Shown here piece after piece: positions 53,064 through 61,491 of a stretch of 64,000 bases of DNA; the stretch's first letter is position 1; each line of letters begins with the position of its first letter. Below the pieces are notes generated by a model, which saw nothing but the letters and a program-made list of their open reading frames with translations, was not told the DNA's origin and made no database searches. This DNA comes from AV69 sp963742315. GTDB taxonomy: Bacteria > Verrucomicrobiota > Verrucomicrobiia > Chthoniobacterales > UBA10450. The stretch is from the NCBI GenBank assembly GCA_963742315.1, contig CAVULE010000007.1:62001-126000 (forward strand). Direction: 5' to 3'. The position numbers were made by a program, and so were the translations under genes.

Positions 53064-53345
53064 ACCAACTTGTTAACACCCGAAAACGCCGTCCCCAGAG
53101 TGGTGGTCCCGAGGAGAGCGTTGATAAAGGTCCCTGAAAATATGAAAATTATTTTGGTCGTGCAAAGCAAAGAATGACCACGTCCCATTGCAAAAACCGC
53201 CTTTTCCCGAGGGAAAATGAAAAATCGCTGAGCCTCCGGCATAATGCTCTGCTCTCGATATTCTCGTGCGCTCTGGCAATGACTCCAGCGCGCCGCCGGA
53301 AAAGCGGCTAGGAATGTTACGAAATTGCGGAGTTCTGTTCACATT

Positions 53346-53354
53346 TTATTCACA
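53346..53354 (+). promoter_or_regulatory. DnaA box
   Basis: TTATTCACA matches the consensus TTATNCACA exactly. A weaker neighbour, CTGTTCACA, lies 11 bp to the left in the same direction. Confidence 0.7.
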
Positions 53355-53469
53355 CCGGACGATTCCCTTGCTCCCGGCCAGAGGCGTGAGATTAGAAACG
53401 CAGCAAAAAACCGACAAGCAAAATTCTGAACTTTATTTTTGAACGCCGCGCAAAAATTTCTTGACTGAA

Positions 53470-53497
53470 AAAAATCGGTTGAACAGCACCGATTTTT
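53470..53497. terminator. bidirectional terminator-like hairpin upstream of dnaA
   Basis: AAAAATCGGT / ACCGATTTTT, a 10-bp stem with an 8-nt loop and A/T ends on both sides. It lies in the gap where both neighbouring genes start, so it could end a short transcript, form a leader attenuator or belong to the origin. Confidence 0.55.
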
Positions 53498-53595
53498 CCC
53501 TCGTAATGAAAATTCCTTCCGCCGAAACGTCTCAAAACATCAATTCAATTTTGATGCCGGGCGGGTGGTTTTGAGCGACGATATTGGTCCGGCAA

Positions 53596-54006
53596 ATGAA
53601 CTTCCTGCGCGTCTTCCGCATGTCCGTCGTGATATCTCTGTGTTGCATCGCATTTTCTCTTACGTCGACTGAGGCACAGGCCGCCCCGGCTCGCTCTCGC
53701 CAGGTCACGCACGTGATGTTGTTTTGGTTAAAACGACCGGGGAATGTTGACGATCAGAACTTTCTTCTGCGAGCCTTGCGCACACTCCGTAGTGTCCGCG
53801 GCGTAAATGACGTGCGCGTGGGCAAGTCCTTGCCGGTCGCGCGGCCCGGCTTGGAACAACCGTTCGACCTTGGTGTGGTCATGATCTTCCGCCATCGCGA
53901 AGCACTCGAGAAATTTGAGCGCGATCAGCGGCGTGAACAAGCCATTGATGCCATGCTCCGACCGCTTGTCCGCCAATATACGGTTTACAATTTCGTCAAC
54001 GAATGA
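53596..54006 (+). CDS. secreted Dabb (stress-responsive A/B barrel) protein
   Basis: About 136 residues from ATG 53596. A signal peptide (about 1-30, VVISLCCIAFSLTSTEAQA) is followed by a Dabb ferredoxin-like domain with VTHVMLFWLKRPG, VRVGKSLPVARPG, FDLGVVMIFRHREALEKF and VRQYTVYNF. Dabb proteins form dimeric barrels, many without known activity. Export is unusual. It is coupled to the next gene by an ATGA overlap. Confidence 0.78.
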   Translation: MNFLRVFRMSVVISLCCIAFSLTSTEAQAAPARSRQVTHVMLFWLKRPGNVDDQNFLLRALRTLRSVRGVNDVRVGKSLPVARPGLEQPFDLGVVMIFRHREALEKFERDQRREQAIDAMLRPLVRQYTVYNFVNE

Positions 54007-54524
54007 TTCGCATTCTGGTTTCCGCACTGTTCCTCCTTTTTGCCGCTACCGCCCCGGTTCGGGCGATCAATGAACTACTGCCGCCATTTGGCTTTCGCTG
54101 GGGCGATCCGCCGCGGCGGGTCGAAGGTGTTCTCAGCGGAGCGAAGGCGAAAATTGTCGACAAGAAACAGGATGGAAGCCGGTCGATTTGGACAGTGGAA
54201 GGCTTGGTTCATCCGGGATTGCAACGAACTCTTTTCACCTTCAAGAACGACAAGCTGATGGAGGTAGAGCTGCAGTACGAATATCCGGATTGGTCGATCG
54301 AGCGGTACAATGAGCAGATGGGCACGGTTCGGCGATACTTCGACGGCAAGTATGGGGTCGGCAAATTAGTCTCACGCTCGCGCGACACCGATACGGACAT
54401 CGTCCAGACGCTGGTTGGTTACCAATGGATGGTGGGCACGACCATGCTCGAGCTCTTTTATTTTTCAGCGGAAAAACCGCCGCACACTTTCCGCACCATC
54501 ACGGTCGATTACAAAGCTCTGTAA
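54003..54524 (+). CDS. exported hypothetical protein
   Basis: 173 residues. Signal peptide 1-20 (ILVSALFLLFAATAPVRA). The mature part begins with LPPFGFRWGDPPRRVEGVL and has mixed strand character (LFTFKNDKLMEVELQYEY), resembling small periplasmic beta proteins. No family is recognised. It overlaps the Dabb gene by 4 bp, so both are probably periplasmic partners. Confidence 0.65.
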   Translation: MIRILVSALFLLFAATAPVRAINELLPPFGFRWGDPPRRVEGVLSGAKAKIVDKKQDGSRSIWTVEGLVHPGLQRTLFTFKNDKLMEVELQYEYPDWSIERYNEQMGTVRRYFDGKYGVGKLVSRSRDTDTDIVQTLVGYQWMVGTTMLELFYFSAEKPPHTFRTITVDYKAL

Positions 54525-54531
54525 CTTAGCT

Positions 54532-54570
54532 CCATCTTAATCGTGTTCTTATTCCTATTCTTAATCGGGA
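54532..54570. repeat. solo copy of the pyrimidine-rich repeat
   Basis: CTTAATCGTG-TTCTTATTCC-TATTCTTAATCGG resembles the arms around the four-helix-bundle gene at 12729 and 13163, but no such gene is present here. It may be the scar of a lost copy or an independent repeat. Confidence 0.6.
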
Positions 54571-54584
54571 CTCGCTCTTCCGGA

Positions 54585-54611
54585 AACTTGACGGCTTTAA
54601 GCCGTCAAGTT
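54585..54611 (+). terminator. terminator-like hairpin before secG
   Basis: AACTTGACGGC / GCCGTCAAGTT, an 11-bp perfect stem with a TTTAA loop and a short T tail. It probably ends the Dabb operon. Confidence 0.65.
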
Positions 54612-54703
54612 TGCACGCTCGGAGTACATTCGGGCTGTGGGATGACAGCGCGGCCCGTTGAGCGTTTACAAGCGGCGCGATCTGCCGATATTGTCCGCTC
54701 CCA

Positions 54704-55162
54704 ATGAATATTCTCATCAACGTTATCCTCGCTATCGACATGCTGATTGCGGTGTTGATGACCCTGGTCATTCTGATGCAGCGGCCCAAAAGTGAGGGTC
54801 TTGGCGCGGCCTTTGGTGGGGGGGTCACTGAGAACATTTTCGGCGCGCAAACGACCAATGTGTTGACAAAATTCACCGGTTGGCTGGCCGGGTTTTTTTT
54901 CGTTCTAACCTTTGTTCTGGGAATTCTTTATGCGCGACGCAGTGCCAGCGACAGTAGTTTACATCGTGAGTTGATGGGAATGCCGGCCGCGGCTCCAAGT
55001 GCGTCGGTCGCTCCAGCCACCGCTTCGCCCGGCAGCACCCCGGCCGCGAGTGTTACGGACGTTTCTCCTTCTGCAACTGCAAAACCTTCCGATCTCGCAA
55101 CAGGCGTCGCTGCCCCTTCTCCGGCGGCCACGGCGAGCGCATCACCGCAGAAATCGCCATAG
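54704..55162 (+). CDS. secG: preprotein translocase subunit SecG with low-complexity tail
   Basis: 152 residues. Two membrane helices (residues 3-22 and 52-72) with the typical VILMQRPKSEGLGAAFGGG loop between them, as in SecG. It assists SecYE in protein export. The tail after residue 90 is rich in Ala, Ser, Pro and Thr, longer than in standard SecG of about 80-110 residues. Confidence 0.9.
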   Translation: MNILINVILAIDMLIAVLMTLVILMQRPKSEGLGAAFGGGVTENIFGAQTTNVLTKFTGWLAGFFFVLTFVLGILYARRSASDSSLHRELMGMPAAAPSASVAPATASPGSTPAASVTDVSPSATAKPSDLATGVAAPSPAATASASPQKSP

Positions 55163-55592
55163 ACTAATAAAGATATGGAGGGCGAGCTGCAGGGAGCCCG
55201 CTGTTGTAGGCACGGCTATCTTGGCCTGGAGCACCCCCGAATCCTTCGGGAGTTGATTGCCGCATCGTGGCGACGAGGTAAGCAAGGTTCCTCTTCTCGT
55301 GCGCTGACCTTCGTAGGAGCGGCATGGCGACCAGCTACCTTTTCATGCCACTCCTAACGAAGCTTGGCCGGTTAGTGGATAAATCTTCTAACGTGGCGTG
55401 CGCCTGACGGCGCTATCCCAATTCAGGTCGGTCAGGTCGGATTTTCAACAATCCTAGACACCTGGCGGCGAGTTCACGCAATTGTCACGGAAACGCCATC
55501 GGTTTGTAACAATCGCAGTCCAGCCTCCTCTGCGTTTGATGGAAGCGAACCGGGCAGACAGCCGGAAACTAAATCACCAAAAGGAGAAACAA
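55163..55592. other. intergenic region with hairpins and Pho-box-like repeats
   Basis: No gene. A strong hairpin with arms 55309-55326 (CTTCGTAGGAGCGGCATG) and 55344-55362 ends or separates the secG unit. Other short GC-rich palindromes (for example CCCGAA..TTCGGG near 55240) look like degraded repeats. The Pho-box-like repeats and the porin leader occupy the right end. Confidence 0.6.
55482..55510 (+). promoter_or_regulatory. Pho-box-like direct repeats before porin gene
   Basis: TTGTCAC (55482), ACGCCAT (55493) and TTGTAAC (55504) are spaced exactly 11 bp. Pho boxes are tandem 7-bp half sites with 4-bp spacers. The match to CTGTCAT is loose but the spacing is right, and a porin and a PstS-like gene follow. 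Confidence 0.4.
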
Positions 55593-56999
55593 ATGTTCAT
55601 GCAAAAGCTTATGCTACGGGCAGCGGGCGGGGGCCTGGCTGCGGCTATTGTGCTGGCGGCGCACCCGCTCTGGGCACAACAGACCTCGTCCGAGTCTGAT
55701 CGACTGCAGAAGTTGGAGCGTGCAGTGGAGCAGTTGCAAAAACGAAACGCCGAGTTGGAACAAGAAGTCAGTAGTTTGAAGAAGCAGGGCACTTCTGAAC
55801 CTGGGACGACGGGCAAAAGGAAGACCGTGGTGACTTACGACGGGAAATCGTACGTTGAAAAAAGCGTAGAGGAGAAACCCCAGATTTACGTCACTCCGCG
55901 CGCATCGGAATTCAAACTGGTGCTTGGCGGATACATTCAGATGAACTTCGAAGACGGAGAGGTCTCCGCCTTCGAAGGCCGCTTTGGTCAGACCGCGTTG
56001 AAAGACCGTTTTCGCCTGCGCCGCGCGCGCATCAACTTAACCGGTGATTTCGCGGAGAACTTCGATTTCAAAGTCGAAGGCGAATTCGAGAATAGCGATG
56101 GCATCAACGCCAATCGCACCGATTTTTCGGGAACGGACATTTACATTAACTGGCATCAGTTCGCGGAGGCGAACATCAAAGCCGGCCAATGGAAAGCGCC
56201 GTTCGGGTTGGAGCAACTTACTCCAGATCCTACCCTGATCATAATCGAGCGCAGTTTGCCTACCGGGGCTATCACGCCGGAGCGGCAGGTCGGTGTGCAA
56301 GTCTGGGGCAAGCCGTTCACGAACATCTGGCCTGCGCAGAAGGATCTGCTGACCTATTACGCTGGCATCTTCAACGGAAACGGACGCAATGTCGGCGTTA
56401 ACGACAACAACAACTTTATGTATGTCGGGCGGTTGGAGCTTCTGCCGTGGCAAGGCAAACTGCTCGGTGAGAATTCCAGTCTGAAGCTCGGCGCCGACGT
56501 GCTCAACAGCCGCGATGACAAGGGCACAAATATCTCGCAATCCTTGAACCTATTGGTGAATAGCGACGGTTCCCTCTCGCCATTTGTCCTGCCGGGCGCG
56601 GATGAAAGGACGGCGTGGAGCGTAGACGCCTGGTTCAATCTGGGTCCGTTTGATTTAATCGGTGAATACCTTCAAGAGAAAGTAGACGGTCGCACCGTGG
56701 CCGGGGTGCCTCCAGGGTTCGACGACTTCACCACCAACGGGTTCTACGTAACGGCAGCTTACTACCTGATCCCGAAGAAGCTTCAAGCCGCCGTCAGATG
56801 GGAGCAATTAAATCCGGGACAAAAAGGAAACGATGGCATTCACTCCATTACCGGCGGCCTCAACTACTACATCCACGGGGATGATCTAAAGCTAATGGCG
56901 AATTACATTCACACCTGGTCGGATTTCCGGCAAGCGAATCCGCAGTTTGGCGATGATCAATTCGATGAGGTTATCGTACGCCTACAGCTGATGTTCTAA
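55593..56999 (+). CDS. phosphate-selective porin O/P-type outer membrane protein
   Basis: About 468 residues from ATG 55593, which has AAAGGAG upstream. Signal peptide 1-28 (ending PLWAQQ), a coiled coil (LQKLERAVEQLQKRNAELEQE), then a beta barrel starting LVLGGYIQMNFEDGEV, with RLRRARINLTGDFAENFDFKVEGEF and YYIHGDDLKLMANYIHTW typical of OprO/OprP. It forms an anion channel in the outer membrane and matches the PstS-like protein downstream. Confidence 0.88.
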   Translation: MFMQKLMLRAAGGGLAAAIVLAAHPLWAQQTSSESDRLQKLERAVEQLQKRNAELEQEVSSLKKQGTSEPGTTGKRKTVVTYDGKSYVEKSVEEKPQIYVTPRASEFKLVLGGYIQMNFEDGEVSAFEGRFGQTALKDRFRLRRARINLTGDFAENFDFKVEGEFENSDGINANRTDFSGTDIYINWHQFAEANIKAGQWKAPFGLEQLTPDPTLIIIERSLPTGAITPERQVGVQVWGKPFTNIWPAQKDLLTYYAGIFNGNGRNVGVNDNNNFMYVGRLELLPWQGKLLGENSSLKLGADVLNSRDDKGTNISQSLNLLVNSDGSLSPFVLPGADERTAWSVDAWFNLGPFDLIGEYLQEKVDGRTVAGVPPGFDDFTTNGFYVTAAYYLIPKKLQAAVRWEQLNPGQKGNDGIHSITGGLNYYIHGDDLKLMANYIHTWSDFRQANPQFGDDQFDEVIVRLQLMF

Positions 57000-57078
57000 A
57001 TCCAGAGCCTCTTCGGCTTAACGCGAATAGCAAAACGGCAAGGCAGTTTCAACAAAAAAACCAAAAACAACTAACAAA

Positions 57079-57888
57079 ATGAAAAAACTACTTCTAACAT
57101 TTATCGCTTTCACGGCCGGCGCTTTTCTGGTGCGAGCCGACGCCCTTGTTATCAAAGGCTCGGATACGCTGGGAGCAAAGCTGGTCCCACAGTTGGCGGA
57201 GCAATTTAAGTTTCAGCACCCTGGAACTACTTTTGATATCGCAGCCGAAGGTTCGGCCACCGGTTTTGCCGCATTAATTGATAAGACAGCAGCCATTGGA
57301 ATGGCGAGCCGGCCGGCCAAGCCGGAAGAGATGACTAGTGGCAAAGCTAAAGGCGTCGAAATGAAGGAAACGATTGTGGCTTATGACGGAATCGCGGTCA
57401 TAGTCAATACCGCTAACCCGGTCAAGGGTCTCACTAAGAAACAGGTAGAACAGATCTTCACCGGCGAAATTACTGATTGGAGCGCCGTTGGCGGCAGCGG
57501 TGGAAAGATTTCGGTCTATACGCGGAATACTTCATCGGGGACCTACGCGGAATTTAAGGAGCTGGCGATGAAGAAGCGCGACTACGCCCCGGATTCACAA
57601 AAGCTCGCTGGCAACGAGCAGATCGCGCAGGAAGTGGGCAAAAACCCGAGTGGGATAGGCTACGTCGGACTTGCTTATACTAAGGCCGCTGGGATCAGGG
57701 TAGTGCCAATAGATGGAGCTTCTCCTTCGAAGGAAAGTGTTTTGGGGAAAAGTTATCCTTACGCTCGGCCCACCTTCTTCTATACCAATGGCGAACCGAC
57801 CGGCGTGGCGAAGGAGTTTATCGATTTCACCGTCGGCCCCGAAGGTCAGAAAATAGTCGAGCAAGTCGGATTTGTCCCTATCAAATAA
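57079..57888 (+). CDS. PstS-like phosphate-binding protein
   Basis: 269 residues. Signal peptide 1-20. The type II periplasmic binding fold has VIKGSDTLG, EGSATGFAALID, MASRPAKPEEM, QIFTGEITDWSAVGG and TRNTSSGTYAEFKELAM, all phosphate-contact segments. It delivers phosphate to PstCAB, whose genes are not here. It is likely co-expressed with the porin. Confidence 0.9.
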   Translation: MKKLLLTFIAFTAGAFLVRADALVIKGSDTLGAKLVPQLAEQFKFQHPGTTFDIAAEGSATGFAALIDKTAAIGMASRPAKPEEMTSGKAKGVEMKETIVAYDGIAVIVNTANPVKGLTKKQVEQIFTGEITDWSAVGGSGGKISVYTRNTSSGTYAEFKELAMKKRDYAPDSQKLAGNEQIAQEVGKNPSGIGYVGLAYTKAAGIRVVPIDGASPSKESVLGKSYPYARPTFFYTNGEPTGVAKEFIDFTVGPEGQKIVEQVGFVPIK

Positions 57889-57913
57889 GTGCCGCAGCAG
57901 GCTAGGTAATCAA

Positions 57914-57944
57914 AAAGCGCGCTGGGTCCGATCCTCAGCGCTTT
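57914..57944 (+). terminator. hairpin after the PstS-like gene
   Basis: AAAGCGC-GCTG pairs with CAGC-GCTTT with a small bulge, followed by a T-rich tail TTTGCTTTG. Confidence 0.55.
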
Positions 57945-58231
57945 GCTTTGAACGACAACGGCATCGTCGATGCTGGCTACAATAGTCCGACGCCTGCACA
58001 TTCAAGTTGTAGCTGGGATCGCTGATCCCGGATGTATTTAGCGCCAACGCCGCGGTATCTGTGCGAGCCTGGGGTAACGCCCCAGGGTTCCGAGTCAAGG
58101 ATTCGACCTAGCTCAGCATGACAATTCAAGCCAACAATTGTTCATTGTTTTGCGAATAGTTACCTGATCGTCACCTGCTTTTCACGTTTCGTGACATGAC
58201 AGATGAAGAAAGCGCGGGAGTTTTGTTCATT
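57945..58231. other. intergenic region with degraded repeats and Pho-like boxes
   Basis: No gene. The left part holds GTAGCTGGGATC-GCT-GATCCC and GGATTCGACCTAGCTCAGC-ATGAC, degraded forms of repeat types seen elsewhere. The right end holds the 11-bp-spaced boxes at 58159. Confidence 0.5.
58159..58187 (+). promoter_or_regulatory. Pho-box-like direct repeats before small membrane protein
   Basis: GTTACCT (58159), GTCACCT (58170) and TTCACGT (58181) are spaced 11 bp. The block ends 45 bp before ATG 58232, a fit for activator sites overlapping the -35 region. It is the clearest of the three such blocks. Confidence 0.45.
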
Positions 58232-58441
58232 ATGATCTCGCCGAACATCATCACTGTCCGTCGCATCAGAAAGACCACACTGCTACGGCGTCGTTCTATC
58301 CGCGATATCAGCCGGCATTATTTCCGGACCGAGCATGTCCGCTTGTTGGTAGTGGAATTGATTCTCTTCGCCATCATGGCGGCGGTTGCGATTTGGCCAA
58401 TCGTGAATGTGGTCGAATTCATAAAGCTTTACCTGTTGTAG
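58232..58441 (+). CDS. small membrane protein, unknown
   Basis: 69 residues from ATG 58232 (a frame from 58196 would overlap the Pho-like boxes). The N-terminal half is basic (RRIRKTTLLRRRSIRD), the C-terminal half one long hydrophobic helix (LLVVELILFAIMAAVAIW) with a second weaker one. No family is recognised. Position downstream of Pho-like repeats suggests phosphate control. Confidence 0.55.
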   Translation: MISPNIITVRRIRKTTLLRRRSIRDISRHYFRTEHVRLLVVELILFAIMAAVAIWPIVNVVEFIKLYLL

Positions 58442-58524
58442 ACTGGACGTCAGCGGCGGTGATGGGCTGTTTCCATGACAGTGCCAGCTGGACGCGGAGC
58501 GATGGGCATGTTATCAATCAGGGG

Positions 58525-58875
58525 ATGCTCCGCAGGGTCACGGTTGGTCTTGTAGTCGTCGCGGCGCTTTTTTCGGCGACCGTTCGATTGCCGGCAGCTC
58601 CATGCATCGTGACGAATACGCCGGGCCCGAAGGCGTGTCAGCCAGGCTGCTGTGCGAACAAGGCTTGTTGCGCAACATCCCACCAGCGAACTGGACCACC
58701 GGTTCAACCGCTCGCGAAATCGGGTCTTGATCAACCAAATTTCGCCGCGCTTGCCGTAACTACGACTCCTCTGCTGACCCTTTCTATCTGCAGCGAATCG
58801 AAAATTGTCTCTCCCGCAGAGCCGGTCGCGCATTCTCCGCCGCGACTCCCATTGCTCTGCACGTTTCTCATCTGA
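58525..58875 (+). CDS. Cys-rich secreted protein, unknown
   Basis: 116 residues from ATG 58525. Signal peptide 1-23. A short Cys cluster CQPGCCANKACC (residues 37-48) plus C24 and C86 suggest metal binding in the periplasm or on the surface. The rest is Pro/Thr-rich. Its place before an outer-membrane protein, a MerP-like and a MerT-like protein supports a role in metal handling (inference). Confidence 0.6.
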   Translation: MLRRVTVGLVVVAALFSATVRLPAAPCIVTNTPGPKACQPGCCANKACCATSHQRTGPPVQPLAKSGLDQPNFAALAVTTTPLLTLSICSESKIVSPAEPVAHSPPRLPLLCTFLI

Positions 58876-58946
58876 TCCAGGGACGCTGACGCCCGAGGTG
58901 TGCCCATTCACCGGCATGCCACGACCTCAACCGTTCACTTGGATCA

Positions 58947-59579
58947 ATGAAAACAGCTTATCTATTATACATTTCGTTAACCTTTAGTTTCGTCGCGCTG
59001 GCGCAAGCCAAGCCGCTCTCCTATGTCGGCGGAACCATGGCGATGCAGGAGAACGACGAGACTGGGCACACCATCTCGTTGGATTACACATTCACGCCCA
59101 CGGAAGCGTTCGGGCTTTACCTCAAGCAGGAAGAGAACGGCAAAGAAATCCTGATGATCACGCCTCAGCTCAATATCTTGCTCAAGCGATGGAATCTCCC
59201 TGATGGCCAGGGAAACATCTTCAATATGTCCGGTGCCGGAGTGGCAAATTACCGCGGCAACACTCAGCCGGCGCTGTGGACGGCTTTTCTGGCTGACTAT
59301 GAGTCGCGTCGCTTCTTTTTCTCTTACGAACCTCGCTTCGTTTACGACGGCAGCATTGAGAAATCGTTCTGGCAACGCGAGCGCGTAGGCATAGCACCTT
59401 ACCTCGCGAACTATAACGACCTGAATACCTGGTTCATGTTTCAGGTCGATCATCATCCGGCCAAGCACGATCATTTCGTAGCTACGCCGTTGATCCGCTT
59501 TTTCTACAAAACTTATCTACTCGAAGTCGGTTACAGCAGCAACCGACACGTCATGGTCAACTGGACAGTACAATTATAG
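58947..59579 (+). CDS. exported beta-rich, probably outer-membrane, protein
   Basis: 210 residues. Signal peptide 1-22. Many alternating aromatic strands (AFGLYLKQEENG, ILMITPQLNILLKRW, RRFFFSYEPRFVYDG) end in YLLEVGYSSNRHVMVNWTVQL, the C-terminal pattern of a small beta barrel. No family is named. It lies 9 bp before the MerP-like gene. Confidence 0.65.
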   Translation: MKTAYLLYISLTFSFVALAQAKPLSYVGGTMAMQENDETGHTISLDYTFTPTEAFGLYLKQEENGKEILMITPQLNILLKRWNLPDGQGNIFNMSGAGVANYRGNTQPALWTAFLADYESRRFFFSYEPRFVYDGSIEKSFWQRERVGIAPYLANYNDLNTWFMFQVDHHPAKHDHFVATPLIRFFYKTYLLEVGYSSNRHVMVNWTVQL

Positions 59580-59588
59580 GAGGAAATT

Positions 59589-59870
59589 ATGCGCTACTAT
59601 TTAACTATCATCATTAGCTTGAGTCTTTCGGCAGCGGCTTGTGCCGACACGATTAAGGCAACGGTCAACGGCATGGTCTGCGGCTTCTGCGCGACCGGCA
59701 TTGAAAAGACCTTCAAAGCTCAACCGGAAGTAAAAACCGTTACGGTCGATCTTCAAAGAAAGCTGGTTACGGTTGCTACGAAGCAAGGTCAAACAATCGA
59801 CGACGCTAAGCTGAGGAAGTTAATCGGTAATGCCGGTTATTCAGTGGTGCGCATTGACCGGTCGAAATAA
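59589..59870 (+). CDS. periplasmic heavy-metal-binding (HMA) protein, MerP-like
   Basis: 93 residues. Signal peptide 1-19, then one HMA fold with GMVCGFC (C31, C34) and TVTVDLQRKLVTV and AGYSVVRID. It shuttles soft metals such as Hg2+ or Cu+ in the periplasm. Its stop TAA shares its last A with the MerT-like start, so the two are coupled. Confidence 0.88.
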   Translation: MRYYLTIIISLSLSAAACADTIKATVNGMVCGFCATGIEKTFKAQPEVKTVTVDLQRKLVTVATKQGQTIDDAKLRKLIGNAGYSVVRIDRSK

Positions 59871-60235
59871 TGAATCTGCGAAACAGTGTTCTGCATACGC
59901 TGACGATTTTCAGTTCGGTCGGCACGTTAGTTTGTTGCGCGTTGCCGGCCCTGCTCGTCTCGATTGGCGCGGGCGCTGTCACGGCCAGCCTTGTTAGTGC
60001 CGTGCCACAGCTGGTCTGGATCTCGGAACGCAAAATTCCTCTTTTTATTTTTGCCGGTGTGTTGCTGTGCCTTTCCGGGCTTGCGACCTACCGGAATCGC
60101 CGAATGCCCTGCCCGACCGACCCCGCCCTTGCAAAATCCTGTCTACAGGTGCGGCGTGTGTCCTTCGGCGTGTTCATCATATCGCTGACGATTTATGCCA
60201 CTGGATTCTACTTCGCGTTTCTCGCACTTCGGTAG
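59870..60235 (+). CDS. MerT-like inner-membrane metal transporter
   Basis: 121 residues with three membrane helices. Helix 1 holds vicinal C22-C23 (GTLVCCALPALLVSIGAGA), and the loop after helix 2 has C81 and C91 (CPTDPALAKSC), the arrangement of MerT, which receives metal from MerP and carries it inward. No merA or merR follows, so the metal may not be mercury. Confidence 0.82.
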   Translation: MNLRNSVLHTLTIFSSVGTLVCCALPALLVSIGAGAVTASLVSAVPQLVWISERKIPLFIFAGVLLCLSGLATYRNRRMPCPTDPALAKSCLQVRRVSFGVFIISLTIYATGFYFAFLALR

Positions 60236-60250
60236 GAGTTATCCGAGGCA

Positions 60251-60271
60251 GATTAGCAGGACCTGCTAATC
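60251..60271. promoter_or_regulatory. perfect inverted repeat after the MerT-like gene
   Basis: GATTAGCAG-GAC-CTGCTAATC, a 9-bp stem with a 3-nt loop. It has no T-run. It could be an operator or a processing hairpin for the next transcript. Confidence 0.5.
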
Positions 60272-60332
60272 GCAAAACGTTAGGAAGAGAAGAGTATCGG
60301 TTTCGCTTCGCAAAGGGCCTTTTCTCGAACAG

Positions 60333-60575
60333 GTGGTTTTACTCTTTGCGCGTTATTCGCATTTTTATCTTCACCCGGGCCTTGTCGCGGACGCCGTGTC
60401 GTTCGATTTCATTCCGGATTTTGTGCCGATGTCTGGCTACCTCGACGATGCCGTGATTGTTCCCGCGTTAGTTTATGCGACCTTGCAATTGATTTCGCCA
60501 GAACTAGTGACCGAAACATCGAGCAAATGTTTTAGCAGATCGCGCTCGCGAGGAGATCGGCATCCACATGTCTGA
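60333..60575 (+). pseudogene. degraded DUF1232 (YkvA) fragment
   Basis: The frame contains DFIPDFVPMSGYLDDAVIVPALVYATLQLI, which matches the YkvA/DUF1232 core (IPDFIPVLGYLDD...), but the N-terminal half lacks the usual SPIDLIPD lead (it reads ADAVSFDFIPDF) and the ORF is short. It overlaps the CDF gene start by 8 bp. Confidence 0.5.
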
Positions 60576-61491
60576 GCGTTACGAGCATTCACACGCCGGC
60601 CACTCGCATGCCCCTGCGAGTTTCAATACTGCATTTGCAATAGGTGTTGCGTTGAACGCCGGCTATGTCGTCTTTGAGGCGATTTTCGGAGTTATGGGCC
60701 ATTCGCTGGCGTTGGTTGCAGACGCGGGTCATAACCTCAGCGACGTGCTCGGCCTCTTGCTCGCGTGGTGTGCGGGCGCGATGGCCAAGAGTTTGCCAAC
60801 AAAAAGAAAAACTTACGGACTCCGCGGCACGTCCATTCTGGCGGCGTTGTTTAATGCGATCTTTCTTCTTGTGTCGGTCGGCGCGATCGCTTGGGAGGCG
60901 CTGCGGCGGTTTAACAATCCCGCCGAGGTCGCTGCGCGAACCGTCATCTGGGTCTCGCTGCTCGGTATCGCAATCAATACCGCGACTGCGCTAATGTTCA
61001 TGTCCGGCCGCAAGGGCGATCTCAATATCCGCGGCGCTTTTCTGCACATGGCGGCGGACGCTGCGATCTCGGCGGGAGTGGTCATAGCTGGCCTGGCAAT
61101 TCTATTCACAGGCCGGTACTGGATCGACCCGGTCGTTAGTCTGCTGATCTGCGCGGTGATTGTTTGGGGTACATGGGATTTACTGCGCGAATCGGTGAAC
61201 CTCGCGCTGCAAGGTGTCCCGAGAGATGTCGATCTTGACGCAGTCGAGCGGTTTTTGAGCGCGCTTCCTGGAATTGCAAAGGTGCACGATCTACACATCT
61301 GGGCGATGAGCACGACGGAAATCGCGCTGACGGCGCATTTGGTAAAACCCGACGGCGACCTCGACGATCCTTTGCTCGATCGCGTTCAGCACGAACTGCA
61401 TGATCGATTTGGTATTGAGCATATAACCGTGCAGCTTGAATGCGGGACATGCGAGCGATCTTGCCAACAGGAATCGGAGAACCACATTTAG
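60568..61491 (+). CDS. CDF cation efflux protein (CzcD/ZitB-like)
   Basis: 307 residues. A His-rich N-terminus (SERYEHSHAGHSHAP), six membrane helices with HxxxD metal sites (VADAGHNLSDVLG, HMAADAAISAG) and a soluble C-terminal domain (KVHDLHIWAMSTTEIALTAHLV). Zinc/cadmium/cobalt efflux is expected. The tail carries Cys (CGTCERSC), which may add metal binding. Confidence 0.9.
   Translation: MSERYEHSHAGHSHAPASFNTAFAIGVALNAGYVVFEAIFGVMGHSLALVADAGHNLSDVLGLLLAWCAGAMAKSLPTKRKTYGLRGTSILAALFNAIFLLVSVGAIAWEALRRFNNPAEVAARTVIWVSLLGIAINTATALMFMSGRKGDLNIRGAFLHMAADAAISAGVVIAGLAILFTGRYWIDPVVSLLICAVIVWGTWDLLRESVNLALQGVPRDVDLDAVERFLSALPGIAKVHDLHIWAMSTTEIALTAHLVKPDGDLDDPLLDRVQHELHDRFGIEHITVQLECGTCERSCQQESENHI

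Larger units (their letters stand above)
53064..53595. other. putative oriC: non-coding region upstream of dnaA
   Basis: About 530 bp without a gene between the divergent dnaA and Dabb genes. It holds a perfect DnaA box TTATTCACA (53346-53354), a weaker CTGTTCACA (53335-53343) 11 bp away, AT-rich segments near 53133-53157 and 53430-53500, and a hairpin at 53470-53497. No second perfect box is visible, so the origin call rests on location and one box. Confidence 0.6.
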
